Shown here in pieces: positions 44,211 through 57,160 of a stretch of 64,000 nucleotides of DNA (position 1 is the first letter of the stretch; each line of letters starts with the position of its first letter). The notes under the pieces are model-generated. The model was not told the origin of the DNA, did no database searches, and saw only the letters and a program-made list of their open reading frames with translations. Origin of the DNA: Cavenderia fasciculata (lineage: Eukaryota > Evosea > Eumycetozoa > Acytosteliales > Cavenderiaceae). The stretch spans positions 62,001 to 126,000 of the forward strand of contig NW_004457703.1 of assembly GCF_000203815.1 (NCBI RefSeq), written 5' to 3'. A program made the position numbers and the translations under genes.

Positions 44211-46895
44211 ATGTCTTCCTATCGTATGTGTTGAAGACCCATCATCAAGTCTAAGACTTACTCTACTACATCATATAACATATACTTACTACTTTTGTTT
44301 AATCATCATCGATCATAGATGGAGAAAGATTTATATATGCAGATAAATACTTGTTAGAGAGAACACATCAAGTAAAAGCATTATTACAACAAATAGAACA
44401 AAAGAAATCAAATGCAAGAGCATTTCAATCACTACCAAGACACTTGAGAAGAAGAACAATGAGTACGAATGCCTATCGTGTACCACTACACATTAGACAA
44501 CGTGCTAGAAGTGAAATGGAAAAGTCGGCAAAGGGTGGACCATCAGAGTCGGGTTCGTTTATTCGTGCTAAAAAGGTGGTACATCGAAAAGCAAAGAGAA
44601 GACCTCCTTACATTCAAAAAGACTTTGTTCGAAGACAACGTGTCAACAAATGGTTGGAAACTCATATTTGGCATGCAAAGAGAATGTTTATGACAAATAT
44701 ATGGCGTTATAGATTGGCTGTCAAACCAACTGCAAAGGGTAGACGTTCGGTTATTCGTGCATCAAATTCATTGTCTACTGTTTGTGATAGATCCTATATG
44801 GTTTGTCTAGAGATTACTGGCTCGGAATCTTCAATCGCTGCATTATTCAAGACAATGACTCCACCCGATTCTCTATCAGTCAATAGTCGTACCTATATCA
44901 ATGGTGATCGTGAAGGTTCAATCGATTTATATTATCCAAATCGTTATCCATTTCATTTTATTTGTCCATCACAATTTCATTGGAAACCATCAACAACAAA
45001 CGAAAAAGAACAAGTAGAAGAAAACGAATCAAGACAACTTTGGTTATGGATTCATCCATCTTCAATTCTTGATATTCAATCCATTTTACAAAATCAATCA
45101 AAAGAACATAAAAGTAAGTAGAAATCAACAAAAAAAAATGAAATCATTATAATCATCCAGTTTAATAACCTATTTTTGTTTTTCCTATTAGTTTCAATTA
45201 AATCATTACAAGATAAATTACAAAGATTCGAATTAACAGGAGCTAAATGTAATAGTGCTTTACATTCAGTACTTGTACCAATCGATATTGATGGAAATAA
45301 TAATAATAATAATAATTCAATGAAAGGAGCACATTCTCTTTGGAATTCTTTAAAACAATTACGATCAACAGCCACCCTTCCAACTAGTGTCATTTTAGGA
45401 TTGACTGTATTGGATCCACGTTTGGTTTGCCATGTACCTGAATCTATTGCTCAATGTGTAGATTCGGTTGCTAAACCACCATTGTCAAAGGAGGAACAAC
45501 AAAAAGCAACAATAACACAACAGGAAATCAATAGATTGATTGTTAATTGGTCATCTCAAAAAGTTTCCTATTCTCCCATTTATGAAGAGTCTAAAAGATT
45601 GGAAATGTCAAAAAATATTGAAAAGGTTTCAAGTGTTTATCAAAGAAGAAAAAATGTATGTTAAAAAGAAAAGTAGAAAAAGAGGAAAAAGAACTAATAT
45701 TTTATTTATTTATTTATTTTCTTTATTTAGCCATTCGCCATTAAAAATAATACAAATAATTATTCAACTCCATCAATTTTATTAATTCAAAGGGATGGTG
45801 GATTGTCTAGAGGATATGGTAGTGGATTTGATATTATTATTCCAGAAGGATGGGGACAAGCATTTTGGTTGTCATTGGTGTATAGTGGGTCGTGGGCAAT
45901 AGGATTACAAAATAGAGATGAAATGTTACTCGAACAAGGCATACCATCCTATCCTAGAGACTATCCAGATTCAAATGCCTACAAGGAATATCATCAAGCA
46001 ATCGAAAATGATAAATTGGAGAAATACAAGAGAACTCCAAGTGGAAAAAGACCAAACTATATTCACAACCAAGTTTATTTCCCATTTAATCCAAATTGGA
46101 ATTGGATTTTAGATTTGGATAATCAAGACAATGAATCATTCTATCAACAACTTAATAATGATAAAGATGAAGAGGTATTGATTAAAAAAGAAAAGTTACA
46201 ACAACAAGAAACAAGTGTTACTTTGGAAAATCAAAAGAAAAAGACAAAGCTTACAAAAACAGATACAACTCCAAAAAAGGCAGAGGAAGAAGAATTTATC
46301 AAACATACCATCAACAAGGCATCACCATATTTTGTATATAGAGGTAAATCTGCATTATCAATATTAAATCTTAAACTTCCATCAATTATGAAAAGTATGT
46401 AATATTAAAACCAAGGATAAACAATAATAATTAACCACATTATCTTTCTCTATAGATTATGATTCTAAAATTAAAAAAGATTTATATAAAAGAGGATTGG
46501 TGAGAGTGTCAGTCAAGATGTTGTATGGAGGACGTCCAGTAATGAATTCAGTCATTTATGCACCAAATCAAAAAGATTTAGAGTATCAAAAGAAATGTGA
46601 ATTCTTTAGACATTCTCCATCGCCACCTTTGGAATACAAAGATGCCAATGATATACCATCAAATGAAATTGAACTCAAGGAAAATAGTACTAGAACACCA
46701 ATTGGATATATTGTATCGGGTGACCAATCACTGATTAGAGGTGTTGGACAAGGTATTGGTTATTGTTCTGCATATAGTTTTATCAGACTAGAAAAGAATG
46801 CCATCAATGTAAATCTATCACCAATCGGTTTTGCATTTGTCCAAATACCAACATCATCTACATTGTATCCTGTCATTTTAACTATTCAACCATAA
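44211..46895 (+). CDS. pop1: ribonuclease P/MRP protein subunit POP1
   Basis: Five exons, 44211-44223, 44319-45113, 45192-45655, 45731-46394 and 46456-46895; all phases close; 791 residues. The first exon encodes only MSSY plus one base. The POP1 domain (about 20-200) is unmistakable: NARAFQSLPRHLRRRTMSTN, WLETHIWHAKRMFM, YRLAVKPTAKGRRSVIRAS. The middle includes SRGYGSGFDIIIPEGWGQAF, and the C-terminal POPLD region has the DQSLIRGVGQGIGYCS type of motif. POP1 is the largest protein subunit of RNase P and RNase MRP, needed for tRNA 5' processing and rRNA maturation. The microexon start is inferred from the only in-phase ATG with a GTATGT donor. Confidence 0.93.
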
Positions 46896-47246
46896 TATGA
46901 ATATTCCCAATAAATAATAATAATAATAGGATTAAATCAATCACCAATATATCCATGTTTGTTGTTGTGTTTTAAAATTATTATTATTATGACCTCTTGT
47001 TTATTATCCCATGTTTGTTGTTTTCGCGCTATATTACTCGTTGTTACTATTAATTGTTTTTGCTATTATCTGAGTGGAACTCTGTACTTGTTAGCAATAA
47101 CACGTCTGAGATGATAATTGAATGGTGATGTACGATGTGGTTGTTTCTTTGATTGTAATTTGAGAAAGTATGTTAATAAAAAGATAATCACCTCTGCATT
47201 GTTCTATTATATCTATTTCGTTGATTGCTCTCATCCACCAATCACC
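46896..47246. other. intergenic between convergent genes
   Basis: About 350 bases of 3' flank of pop1 and of the CX9C gene. AATAAA signals and ATT repeats lie just after the pop1 stop. No gene is seen. Confidence 0.6.
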
Positions 47247-47507
47247 CTAATCTATCTCCTCTCCCTGTTTCTCTCTGTTTATTCTCTCTCCTATACATAC
47301 AAGTTCCTTTACACATCTTTCAGTAGCCTTCATTTCATCGGTACACTTTGAGATATCAAAGTTATTAGCAGATAGACAAACACCGTATTCAGTCATGATG
47401 TCACCACAATGTCTTGGTTCTCTCTTTACGACGATAGTCTTGTTCTTGAAACGTGGAGATAACTTGAATGGGTTATCATCACGATCTTGTGTTTCAAATC
47501 TAACCAT
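47247..47507 (-). CDS. small twin CX9C (CHCH-type) protein, probably mitochondrial intermembrane space
   Basis: Single exon, 86 residues. Two CX9C units are present: CGDIMTEYGVC and CTDEMKATERC, separated by a short loop, the helix-turn-helix arrangement oxidised by Mia40. The N-terminus is basic. Twin CX9C proteins include cytochrome oxidase assembly factors and the mitoribosomal protein mS37/MRP10; the sequence alone does not tell which. The size fits the class. Alternative: a DNA-inactive fragment of a larger gene, unlikely because start, stop and spacing are all as expected. Confidence 0.75.
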   Translation of the reverse strand: MVRFETQDRDDNPFKLSPRFKNKTIVVKREPRHCGDIMTEYGVCLSANNFDISKCTDEMKATERCVKELVCIGERINREKQGEEID

Positions 47508-47655
47508 TCTCTTTAAAACTACTATATATAATACGAGTATTACTTCTTCTTATTGAGTAGAATCTGACAGCTCTGTTCAATGATCAGACAGTGACGAAAA
47601 AAACGACCCATTGATGATTTTTTTTTTTTATTTTTTTTATTTTCCAGAGACAGTA

Positions 47656-48858
47656 TCAATAATAAGATCTTGACCTTAGATCATAAGGATCAGTAACATC
47701 CTTTTCACCTCTCCAAAATCTTTCCTTATAACTGGCACGATAACTATCATCTGAAGAGTAAGGTGAATTACTTTGTGGTATGGCTTGTTGTTGTAGTTGA
47801 CTTTGAATTTGTTCCAATTGTGCATCTTCCATCATTGTACCACTCTGAGCAGCAGCAGCTCCATAAACATATTTAGATCTACTCCAACTTCTTCTCAACG
47901 GATGTCCAGACTCATATTTAACTATTTCTCTTTCAAGATAATGTCTTTGTTGTTTGATGGCAGACTTTCCTTTCTTTCCTCTTATTTTACTCACAATTCC
48001 TGCTCTTTTTGATCTTGTTTTCTTTTTTCCTTTGTTATTTTTAATTGGTTTGTTGATGCTTGGAATATCCAATTTTTTAAAAGATGTTGATGTTGATGTT
48101 GTGATGGATGATCCAGATACGGATGATACGGATGATTGATGATCCTTTAACATATTTCTTTGGGTATTTGACCATTTAACCATTGAATCATATAGATTTT
48201 GATTCATTGTAAATGGCTCCTTATGGAATTGATGATCACTATCACTATAATATATTACATCATGTATTATATTATTTGTATTATTATTAACAATGTTATT
48301 ATTATTATTATTATTATTTTGTTGTTGTTGTTGTTGTTGTTGTTGGTAATTATTTAATACATGAGATGGTATTGAAATGACCGATGATCTTTTAGATCCA
48401 TTATCACATTGATAGAAATAGGATGGAGAAAATAATACCAATGGAGTTGGGTAAATCTTATTGTCAAGTAGATTATTTTTGGAATGTTGGTGTTGATGTT
48501 GAACGTCCTTTGATAGAACAGTTTGATAGAATTGATTAAACTTTGAATCTATTACATTGGACAAGTAGTTACTATCATGATAGTATCTATAATAGTATCC
48601 ACTTTCATCATCTTCTCCACCACCAATATTTGGATTGAATTCACCATCAATGACACTATTATCATCATCACTATCTAGTAGAATAGGTGATCTGACTATA
48701 TAAGCAGGACTGTTACTATTACTAATAGTTGACTGTAAGTGTTGTTGTAGTACATGTACATCTTTGTGTAGTACTTGTACATTGGTATGAAATTTACATT
48801 CCAACAATCTATTGTATCTTGATTTAATTGAATTTAATAATAAATGTGGTTCTCCCAT
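47656..48858 (-). CDS. uncharacterised protein with polyQ/polyN and basic region
   Basis: Single exon, 400 residues. I start it at the ATG at 48858 (MGEPHLLLNSIKSRYNRLLE) because the open frame upstream has no ATG. An N-terminal helical stretch is followed by acidic sequence, a Gln tract and an Asn tract (about 177-205). A strongly basic region (about 270-305, KKKTRSKRAG, KIRGKKGKSAIKQQR) could be a nuclear localisation or RNA-binding segment. The C-terminus is Gln/Ser/Arg-rich and ends LRSRSYY. No known domain is recognised. Codon use is normal for the window, so I regard it as a real gene. Confidence 0.65.
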   Translation of the reverse strand: MGEPHLLLNSIKSRYNRLLECKFHTNVQVLHKDVHVLQQHLQSTISNSNSPAYIVRSPILLDSDDDNSVIDGEFNPNIGGGEDDESGYYYRYYHDSNYLSNVIDSKFNQFYQTVLSKDVQHQHQHSKNNLLDNKIYPTPLVLFSPSYFYQCDNGSKRSSVISIPSHVLNNYQQQQQQQQQNNNNNNNNIVNNNTNNIIHDVIYYSDSDHQFHKEPFTMNQNLYDSMVKWSNTQRNMLKDHQSSVSSVSGSSITTSTSTSFKKLDIPSINKPIKNNKGKKKTRSKRAGIVSKIRGKKGKSAIKQQRHYLEREIVKYESGHPLRRSWSRSKYVYGAAAAQSGTMMEDAQLEQIQSQLQQQAIPQSNSPYSSDDSYRASYKERFWRGEKDVTDPYDLRSRSYY

Positions 48859-49199
48859 TGTTGTTGTCTCTATCAATATATCTATCTATCTATGTATGAT
48901 ATAATATAGTAATAATTATGAACCATCATGTTGTGGTGTGTATGAACAAACTTTTGTTGTTAATATTAATAATTGTTTGTGTTAATTTTTTTGTCAAGAA
49001 TGAACATGACTTGAAGTGTCATTATCAATGTCTTGTTCATTTATCGTTTTTGTTTATTATTCTAATTTAATCACTTTCCTTTTATTATCAACATTATCAT
49101 CATCATCAGCTTGTTGTTGTCTTGATCATCATCATCATCATTATTATTAGATAGAACAAAAGAGGTAGACGATAAACAGAAAGAAAGATAAATTAGAAA
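48859..49199. promoter_or_regulatory. divergent promoter between the unknown gene and rpb11
   Basis: About 340 bases, AT-rich with CAT/ATT repeats near 49090-49148. No gene is seen. Confidence 0.5.
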
Positions 49200-49696
49200 A
49201 TGAACGCACCAGATAGATTTGAACTCTTTGTTCTTCCCGATGATGCAAAGAAGTATGTAGTAAAAGAGAGAAGAGCGATAGAGATAGATAGATAGATTAG
49301 ATAGCATTGTAACAAGAAAGATAGTAGATCGGAAACAATATGAAAGAGTATAATATACTCATCACCTTTTATTTAATCAATCAAAGGATCTCTATGACCA
49401 AAGATACAAAGATCCCAAATGCATGTATGTTTACAATCTTAAAAGAGGATCATACACTTGGTAACTTGATTAGAATGCAATTGGTTGGTGACCCAGATGT
49501 AAAGTTTGCAGGCTATAGAATGCCACATCCATTGGAACACAATATCACCATCAAGATTCAAACATTCCCACAATCTACACCTATTCAAGCTTTAGAAGGC
49601 AGTATACATTGTCTTATCGATGAATTTCAAAAGCTTGAAATTGGTTTCATCAATCAAATGAACAAAAAGAAGAGTACTACCGATACTTATATGTAA
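49200..49696 (+). CDS. polr2j: RNA polymerase II subunit RPB11
   Basis: Two exons, 49200-49252 and 49387-49696, phase 2; 120 residues. It starts MNAPDRFELFVLPDDAKK and continues ISMTKDTKIPNACMFTILKE, DHTLGNLIRMQLVGDPDVKF and AGYRMPHPLEHNITIKIQT, a near full-length match to human RPB11. RPB11 pairs with RPB3 as the alpha-like heterodimer that nucleates Pol II assembly. The first exon is only 53 bases. An ATG at 49340 inside the intron would give a false start and lacks the conserved MNAP opening. Confidence 0.96.
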
Positions 49697-50164
49697 ATAA
49701 TAATAACAAAAATAATAATAACGCATCACCTTTATTAATTAAATCAACGATGATAACAACAACAACAACAACAATAATCACAACTACTACCCCAATCGAA
49801 ATAGATAGAAAGAATAGAATATACTATATACTATACTATATAGTCATGTGAAAAATGGGAATCACATACATGAACCAATCAACCTTAACCAACCAACCAC
49901 AACCAAACAATCAGATCGATCGAATCACTATTTATTGTTTAAATCAATAAAAGTTAACTTTATAATATTTAAAACAAACAAACAAACATGTTACAGCTAA
50001 ACTAGTTAGTTTATTAAAGTTTTATAGGACGGACAACACCGAAACGAGGAAGGAGTTTTTACATCATCACTACGAGAGTGGACCTCTGCAATCGATCATA
50101 GTTTTGTGTGTGTAATTAAGGATATAGATACAAGAGAATAGATAATTGAAGGAAGAATTATAAG
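49697..50164. other. intergenic between rpb11 and the dynamin-like gene
   Basis: About 470 bases. CAA repeats (49751-49773) and AT-rich tracts; probably rpb11 3' end and the next promoter. No gene is seen. Confidence 0.6.
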
Positions 50165-53100
50165 ATGTTGCGGTCATCATCAACGTCGTCGTCTTATCTT
50201 TTGATCAATAGTCTAAAATACACCACCAATAGATCAACAACATCATCAATTTTGACAACACTTATTGGTGGTCAGCAACAACAACAGGCATCACTATCAT
50301 TAATAACAAGACAATATATAACAACTACAGACATTAGATCATCACCTTCTAAATCTTCTTCTTCATCATCATCACCTACCAGTACTACTACTACCACCAC
50401 AAGCACAACATCTAAACCACCAAAACAGCAACACAAATCAAGAGGAGGAGAAAAAAAGGGAGAAAGAGGAAGACCTAAAACCAAAGTATCACAAGATGAT
50501 CTAAAGAGTCTCCTAAGGGGACACCAAGAAAAAGTAAAGGAAAAGAATAAAGAGAAAAAGAAAAAGGATAGTACTACAAAACAACAACAACAACGATCAT
50601 CATCGTCATCATCATCCAACAATATGAAAACACCCGACAACATTGGATACCACCTCGATTTTCAAATGACCAGTAGAATTGGATTGAATATGAAGAGAGA
50701 CGCAAGTAATCTTAAAGATCAAAGTCATCTATCTGGTAATCTTGGTTATGATATAAAGATACCTACCGATTTGGTATCTAGAAAGATTATAAAGGATAGA
50801 GAGATTTCTGAACAATTATATCAATCTTTAAATAACAAAAAGTCTCATCATCAACAACAACCATTACCTCAACTACAATCACATCAACAACAACAACAAC
50901 AACAACAACAACCTTCTCAACAATCTCAACCACCACCACCACCACCACCACCACCACTTTCAATGGATGAATCAAGTTCAATTGAAGTAATGGAATCATT
51001 ATATGATTTAGTACCACACAATTCTATACCACATTTGGGAACGGTTGGATTCATTGGAACACAGGGATCTGATAAAAGTTCGATTATAGAATCTCTATTG
51101 GGTGTGAGGCTTTACGAAAAGAATAATCTCAATAGAAATATTGCTGTATCGTGTATTAGAACTAGAGGTGATGTCTACTTTGAAGTGATCGAAGGTGGTT
51201 GGAGAAACTCTGGAAAGCTGTACGACATTGAACAAGTACGAAAAAAGGTAGCTGAAATTAATACATCTAAATCCCTTAGCAATAGAGATCTAGTGTCTGT
51301 CATCCCTATTGAAATAGTATACGCTGCACCTCATCTACACAATATTAAATTGGTCGATTTTGTTCCTCATTCTCTCGACACTCACCAAAGAGATATCTTG
51401 TCAAAGGTAAACTCTAGTGTCACAAACTATCTCTTTCAAACTGATCCAATCAAACGAACGATTGTATTTTGCACAGAATCATTTAGAGGACCTCTCGACT
51501 CTGACTATCAGTCTGTACATGTAGTAGATCATCTCTACTCTAATACTATTGGGGTCTTGACAAAGATGGATAAACTATTGTTTGACGATAGTGATACAAA
51601 TAGTAATATATTGGATGAAGCTGCCTCTATGATTCAAAACAAAAAATATCATTTTAATAGTGGATGGGTTGGATTTTGTTCAAATTCTGATCATCAACAA
51701 CCACCACCACCACCACAACAGGACTCTAGTGGTGAAAAGGAAACAAGATTCCCATTACAATATTCAACTACCGATAGTTTTAAATTCAATCTTGAAAAGA
51801 TTGAACAATACAACAAAGAAATTAAAGAATCAATCGAGATTCAACATAGTTTAAAGATTGAAAAGGTCGGACCTAATTCAATCTGGAACAAAATTTTATA
51901 TGTATGCAAAATCAATCAACCAAGATAAATCATATGATCATATGACCAAATCAACTGACAATTATTGTTTTATTTATTTATTTATTGTTTAGTTATATAT
52001 ATTTAGAAATAGAAACGAAATTAATTCATTGGTTCAAAATAGTTTAAAATATTTACAAATGAAATCAACTGTAATGACATCAATGGCCAATGTTTTATCA
52101 AAATGGGAAAAGAGAGAAAAAAGTGCACATTTTAAATTATTAACTCATCCCTCTTCACAAGAATCAATTTTAATGTAAATATAAAAAAAAGAAAACCATC
52201 CAGCCACGTTAATAATAATTATATATCTTTATTATTCTCTTTTTTTAGGAATTTATTTATTAAAAAAATATTGAACATGAAATTAGTAAAATATTTGATG
52301 AAACATTGATTGAAGCTTTCAAATTGGAAGAAAAGGATATTCATGGACATCATTTATTGCCAAATGTCAAACGATATTCGGAAACAAAATTCACTGAAAA
52401 GTATAAACAACTTCAAGATTATCTTGGACACCCAGTTCCAATCAAAAAGTCTGATGCCATTGTATCACCCATCAATTATAATCACTATGTAACAGAGTGG
52501 ACTAGATTTTTAGGCTCTCCTGAACTTTCCCAAACATCTCTGGCCGATCATCTGAGACACCATCTTGAAGACTTGAAACAACATTGCAAACTTTATCCAG
52601 ATGCAATTCAACCACCTGCTCCCAAACAACATAATACATCCTCCTCTTCTTCTTCCTCTACTACAACTCACCAACAATTATCTAAACAACAAGTAGAATT
52701 TGAAAATTGGAATGCATCTTATCGAAAGACTGTCAGTAAACTATTAAAACAATCATTTGAACTAAAGATCCCAACCATCATCAACTCTAGTATCATGCAA
52801 TTGACAGCCCATCTTCAACCAATCGAACGATTCTACCTCATGAAGACAGGAGAAGCTATCACCAAAAGTTTGGACACTAATATATTTAAGCATCAAATCT
52901 ACAAGGAACAAACACCCTCCCTTTCATATGAAGAGTTTAGAAGTGTATTACACTACTATTACCCATTACAGCCATCGACCACTCATAATCCCTCACCAAA
53001 CCCTTCATCGATCATGCCAACATCATCTGCCGATCTTCCAAAGGTTATTTTATCTCCATTCTCTGTTGAATGGACTCAAGTTTATTTAAGAGGTGTATCA

Positions 53101-53527
53101 ATTAAAATTGCAAATGATATTGTTAAATGTGCATTACATAATGTTTGTATCACGTGATATTTGAAAGAAAAAAAAATGCCCAATCGATCCTAACAAAATT
53201 TTCTTTTATATTTATAGATTATTATACCAACCATTTTACAAACCAATCAATCAATATTTCTTCATGAAATGGAACCAATAGATTCACTAAAATCAAGTCT
53301 TTCAGAGTAAGTTGTACAAGCTAAAATATTATAGGTCACATTTATTTAAATTTCTTTTTTTTCGTCATTATGATAGATTGGAAAAAGAAATTTTACCAAA
53401 AGAAGCATCAGCTTTAAAGATTGGATCACTATGCAATTTACAAATATCAACATCATCCTTACAATCAAATATAAACGGAGCATTAAATTTAATAAATGAC
53501 CTTGAAGACAAATCTCGTAGTAATTAA
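50165..53527 (+). CDS. dynamin-superfamily protein, mitochondrial-type N-terminus, degenerate P-loop; apparent one-base frame break
   Basis: Five exons, 50165-51901, 51993-52174, 52249-53142, 53218-53306 and 53377-53527; about 1,017 residues once one base is restored. The N-terminus is Ser/Arg-rich without early acidic residues (presequence-like), then Lys-rich and Gln/Pro-rich linkers. The GTPase-like region starts at about residue 280 with GTVGFIGTQGSDKSSIIESL. It includes LVDFVPHSLDTHQRD at the G3 position and NTIGVLTKMDKL, a good dynamin-type G4 motif. G1 lacks the invariant Gly before Lys and G3 lacks its Gly, so GTP hydrolysis may be lost. The rest is helical, consistent with a stalk. 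The frame breaks in the A7 run at 52262-52268; one more A gives IKKNIEHEISKIFDETL. The 53142 junction uses a GTTTGT donor. Confidence 0.72.
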
Positions 53528-54026
53528 ACTAAACTACCCGACCTATTTTCCCAAACCAAAAGACGTGACTTTGCTTAAATGAGTATTTGTTTGATTTGGT
53601 GATCTTCTTCTTTGTTTTTTCTTCTTTAAAATCAACATTCTCTTTTTAGTATCAACTTTTTCCAGAGAGTGGGGGGCAAAAGGGGTTTGTGATATTTTCG
53701 AAAGAGCACATGCTTATTTTATATAAAATGTAGTGAGGGACCTCATCTTCTTCAAAAATACACAACAACACGTGATAAAGAGCTCGTCGGGATGTTGTGC
53801 CTTTCTACTCGTGTTAACTCACATGATTCTGCGAGTTTGCTGTTTGCTATAAACATTTTTTCGAATTTTAATTACATTTTTTGCTTTGTTCAAGTCGAAA
53901 CCTATAAAAAGATCAATTTGGGCGAGACACTGTTCATTCATCACAACCTTTCTCCTCTCTTCTATAACCATTTCCTTTTTTTCTTTTCCTTTCTTTTATT
54001 CTTCTTCATCTTCAGGCATACATACA

Positions 54027-54062
<36 letters not shown>
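54027..54062 (+). repeat. (ATACCC)6 hexanucleotide array
   Basis: Six perfect copies. On the minus strand it is GGGTAT repeated, able to form a G-quadruplex. It is not a dictyostelid telomere repeat. It lies inside the exon-like unit 54016-54106. Confidence 0.9.
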
Positions 54063-54063
<1 letters not shown>

Positions 54064-57000
54064 ATACATATCTCAGAGTTAGAACCAATATTACCCATTC
54101 CATTTGGTAAGTGACCGTCATCAGCTGACCCTTTGTCTCTCCACTTGCCTTTGTGTGTCTTCCTATATTACTTGCTTGTATTACTGCCACGCCGCTGTGC
54201 CATGACAAAGGGGGTGGTCACCACTATCCATTGGTTGATCGATCCCCCAAGTCAAACACAGTCGTCATCTGACAGGATCTATTTCATCACCCCTCAGCAG
54301 CAATCACCACATTTCATTCATTCATCTGAGATTATAATCGGAACAAAGGGCGCACCTTGTAGAGAGGCCATCTTGTGAAGGGGATCGGAAATAATAAAAG
54401 GCGAAGGCTGCTAGAGACCAAATAAGTGTCCCCTATTCTTTTAGCTTCCACTATTTCTTGTTTTCATTGTCTCGAGAGTGGCGGACAGCAGATACCTGAG
54501 GTCAGGTGTAGGTGTGTGGTCAAGTGATGCTTATCATCTGATCAATATTGTTTTTACGGACCCAATATGGACCACTTTTAAAAGCATATTGTGAACTACC
54601 CACCCAGCTGCAACATTCCAAACACTTTCAGACAATGATTCAAGAGAGGGATCATCGGTGTTTACGAGAGTTTTCTTTTGGCATATATGTTATAAACACA
54701 ATCACCTGATGTTTGATTCATCCATCACCTGATCAGTGGTCGAAAGGATTCTCTCGGCGCCGTTTGATAACCACCATAGTGTCTCGGCTAAAAGAATGGA
54801 CTAACCCCAATCCAGTAGGCATTTGCTACTGTTGCTCATGGAAATGAGCGAGTGTAATGTTGGCAGCATTCTCTCTTTTATTCCTTTTTTTATTTCCGGT
54901 CCCTTTTTGATTTGGATTCATATAATAAACCATGTAGGTGATGACTTTTTGTATCTGTATTATTCTCTCATTCTGTCCTTTGTTTATCAGTTCTGTTGTC
55001 TGTTTCAATTGTCCACATGATATTTTTTGAGTGACTATTACTGTGGTTTGGTGAGAGGCTCTCCCCCAGCCCCAACAAAAAACAAACTCATCTTTATTTT
55101 TGAATAAATGAGAACCGGAAAATATGGCATTGGGTCAAAAGAAAGATATATTTGCCCCAGAAACGATTGGGGACGGTTTGTGGGTTGGGAGAGGCTCATC
55201 TTCAGCTACAATCAACCATATGATTTGGGTTATTACCCAATTAATTGACCATCTTTTCATCTTCTGTCTTTTACCACCACCATCAATCAACCCTTCAACA
55301 ATCTTATTCCACTCCACCAACATAATTTATTAATATATAGAATATCTATTCTATTGTATCTCTTCTTTTATCTCTTTCTTTTTTTATATTTTCAGCAGAT
55401 AGTTTTCTTATCTGGCCATTTCATACCTACTACTTTCTCTTCCATCCAGTCAACTGTTCCTCACCCGATATACATCTCAGAGTTCGCCGAATACCCCTTC
55501 TTATTGACCTGACCACTGACCTTTATTATTAAAGCGTAAGTATCCGACCTCCAATCACACCCACCTTTGCCTTTTCTCCATTCAACCAACAAACATCAAA
55601 TTTTTTGGTCGATTTTATTGTTGATCGCCAAAACGAGTTTTTTTTTTTTTCCATTTCCTCTTTTGATAGTTCAAAGTTTTTTAAATCTTTGTGATAAATG
55701 GAAATTGGATTTATCCCCAATATCCACAATGACAATTTTGATTGTGTTGTTTGTGAATATTGTATGTATAGGCTCTTAGACCTACCTACCCATCTACCTT
55801 TCAATACCACCGATCGGTTTCGTTTTTTTTATTTTTTTCATTTGGCCCTTTATTCGTTTTGGTATCATGTGATTATGGGGTTTGTAGATTCGTTTCAACC
55901 AATTGTTGTTGGGAAAGGGGTATCCCCTATCATCTTTGCAAAAAGGAAGGAAAGGGTTAGCAAAGAGAGAGAGAGAAGAAAGTTCATACACAGCGCTCTT
56001 GTAATGTTTTTCAACGTTGTCATTCTAATAATATCTTTCGAAATATTTTATTCCTCTCCTCCATCACATGATTAGGAGGGTGTCTTATATTCAAGATAAA
56101 CCACCACCCACCAAAGTATTATTAATTATTGTACGACGCGGGTGGGTTCCTTCACAATCCAATCCATCACTATTCATAACATAAATGTAAGACATGTCAT
56201 CATCATCATCAGACCATCATAGTACATATAGATTCTTTTTACCCAGTCTCTATAGATTCAGATATGGAGATTTTTAGAGTAGGGTCTCTTCCGTGTCGTG
56301 GTCTGTGTTACTGTTTGTGTCTTTTATCATAATAGGAAACCTTTTCCTTTCCTTGTTCGTTTGTCCTTATAACCGTACGTTGTATCTATGAAAGACAAGG
56401 TATCACAACACCATCACCAACACCAACAATCAGCAGGACAACCATTCATTCATCCACAGTTGTTGTTGGATTACGATCTCCAATTTGCCAATATAGAGAC
56501 GTGACAAAGTCGGATATTTCATAGCGACCAAGATCCCCATCTTTGAATTGTTGTTTTGCGCGCTCTGATCTGTCGTGCCAAAGGCTTTTTTTGTCAAAGC
56601 ATCGTGTGGGGTGCGTCTCTCTGTGGGCAGAAATCCAGTCGATTTTTTTTAATTTGTGAACAGCTCACATTTCACGCATTATGTTAATTAATTACCATGC
56701 AGCGTGTCGTCGTAGAACTGCCTCTTTCGTTACAATCGTCTGATGTCTGTCTCTTTATAGAGACACAGTTGATCACTGAGCGTGCGCCGATGATCTTGTT
56801 TTTTTGAAATCGTTGTTGATGAAAAAGCACAAGCACAACAAACACTAGTTTTAGAATAATTAATTTCTTCCTTAGGCTGTTAGGGGTGACCACACACACC
56901 TTTTTGTAGCTCTCCTCTTCATCATCATCGTCCTCCTCTCCTCTTCACACTTTCAAGATAATATCTATCATCACAAGAGAGGAGGGCAACAACAATTTAA

Positions 57001-57099
57001 TTTTAATTTATTAATTTTAAATACTGCAAACATGTTTTAAATATCTTTGTTTTTTTGTTGACAGAGTAGTTTTTGCCAATTGTAATTGTGTTGTTCATC

Positions 57100-57100
<1 letters not shown>

Positions 57101-57158
<58 letters not shown>
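57101..57158 (+). repeat. (ATC)n microsatellite
   Basis: About nineteen uninterrupted ATC units in non-coding DNA. Confidence 0.9.

Positions 57159-57160
<2 letters not shown>

Noticed and set aside
49340-49399. ATG at 49340 as the RPB11 start
   Set aside because: It lies in the intron. The conserved MNAP...KK first exon at 49200-49252 joins in phase at 49387.
54027-54062. ATACCC array as telomeric DNA
   Set aside because: Short, internal, and unlike known dictyostelid telomere sequence.
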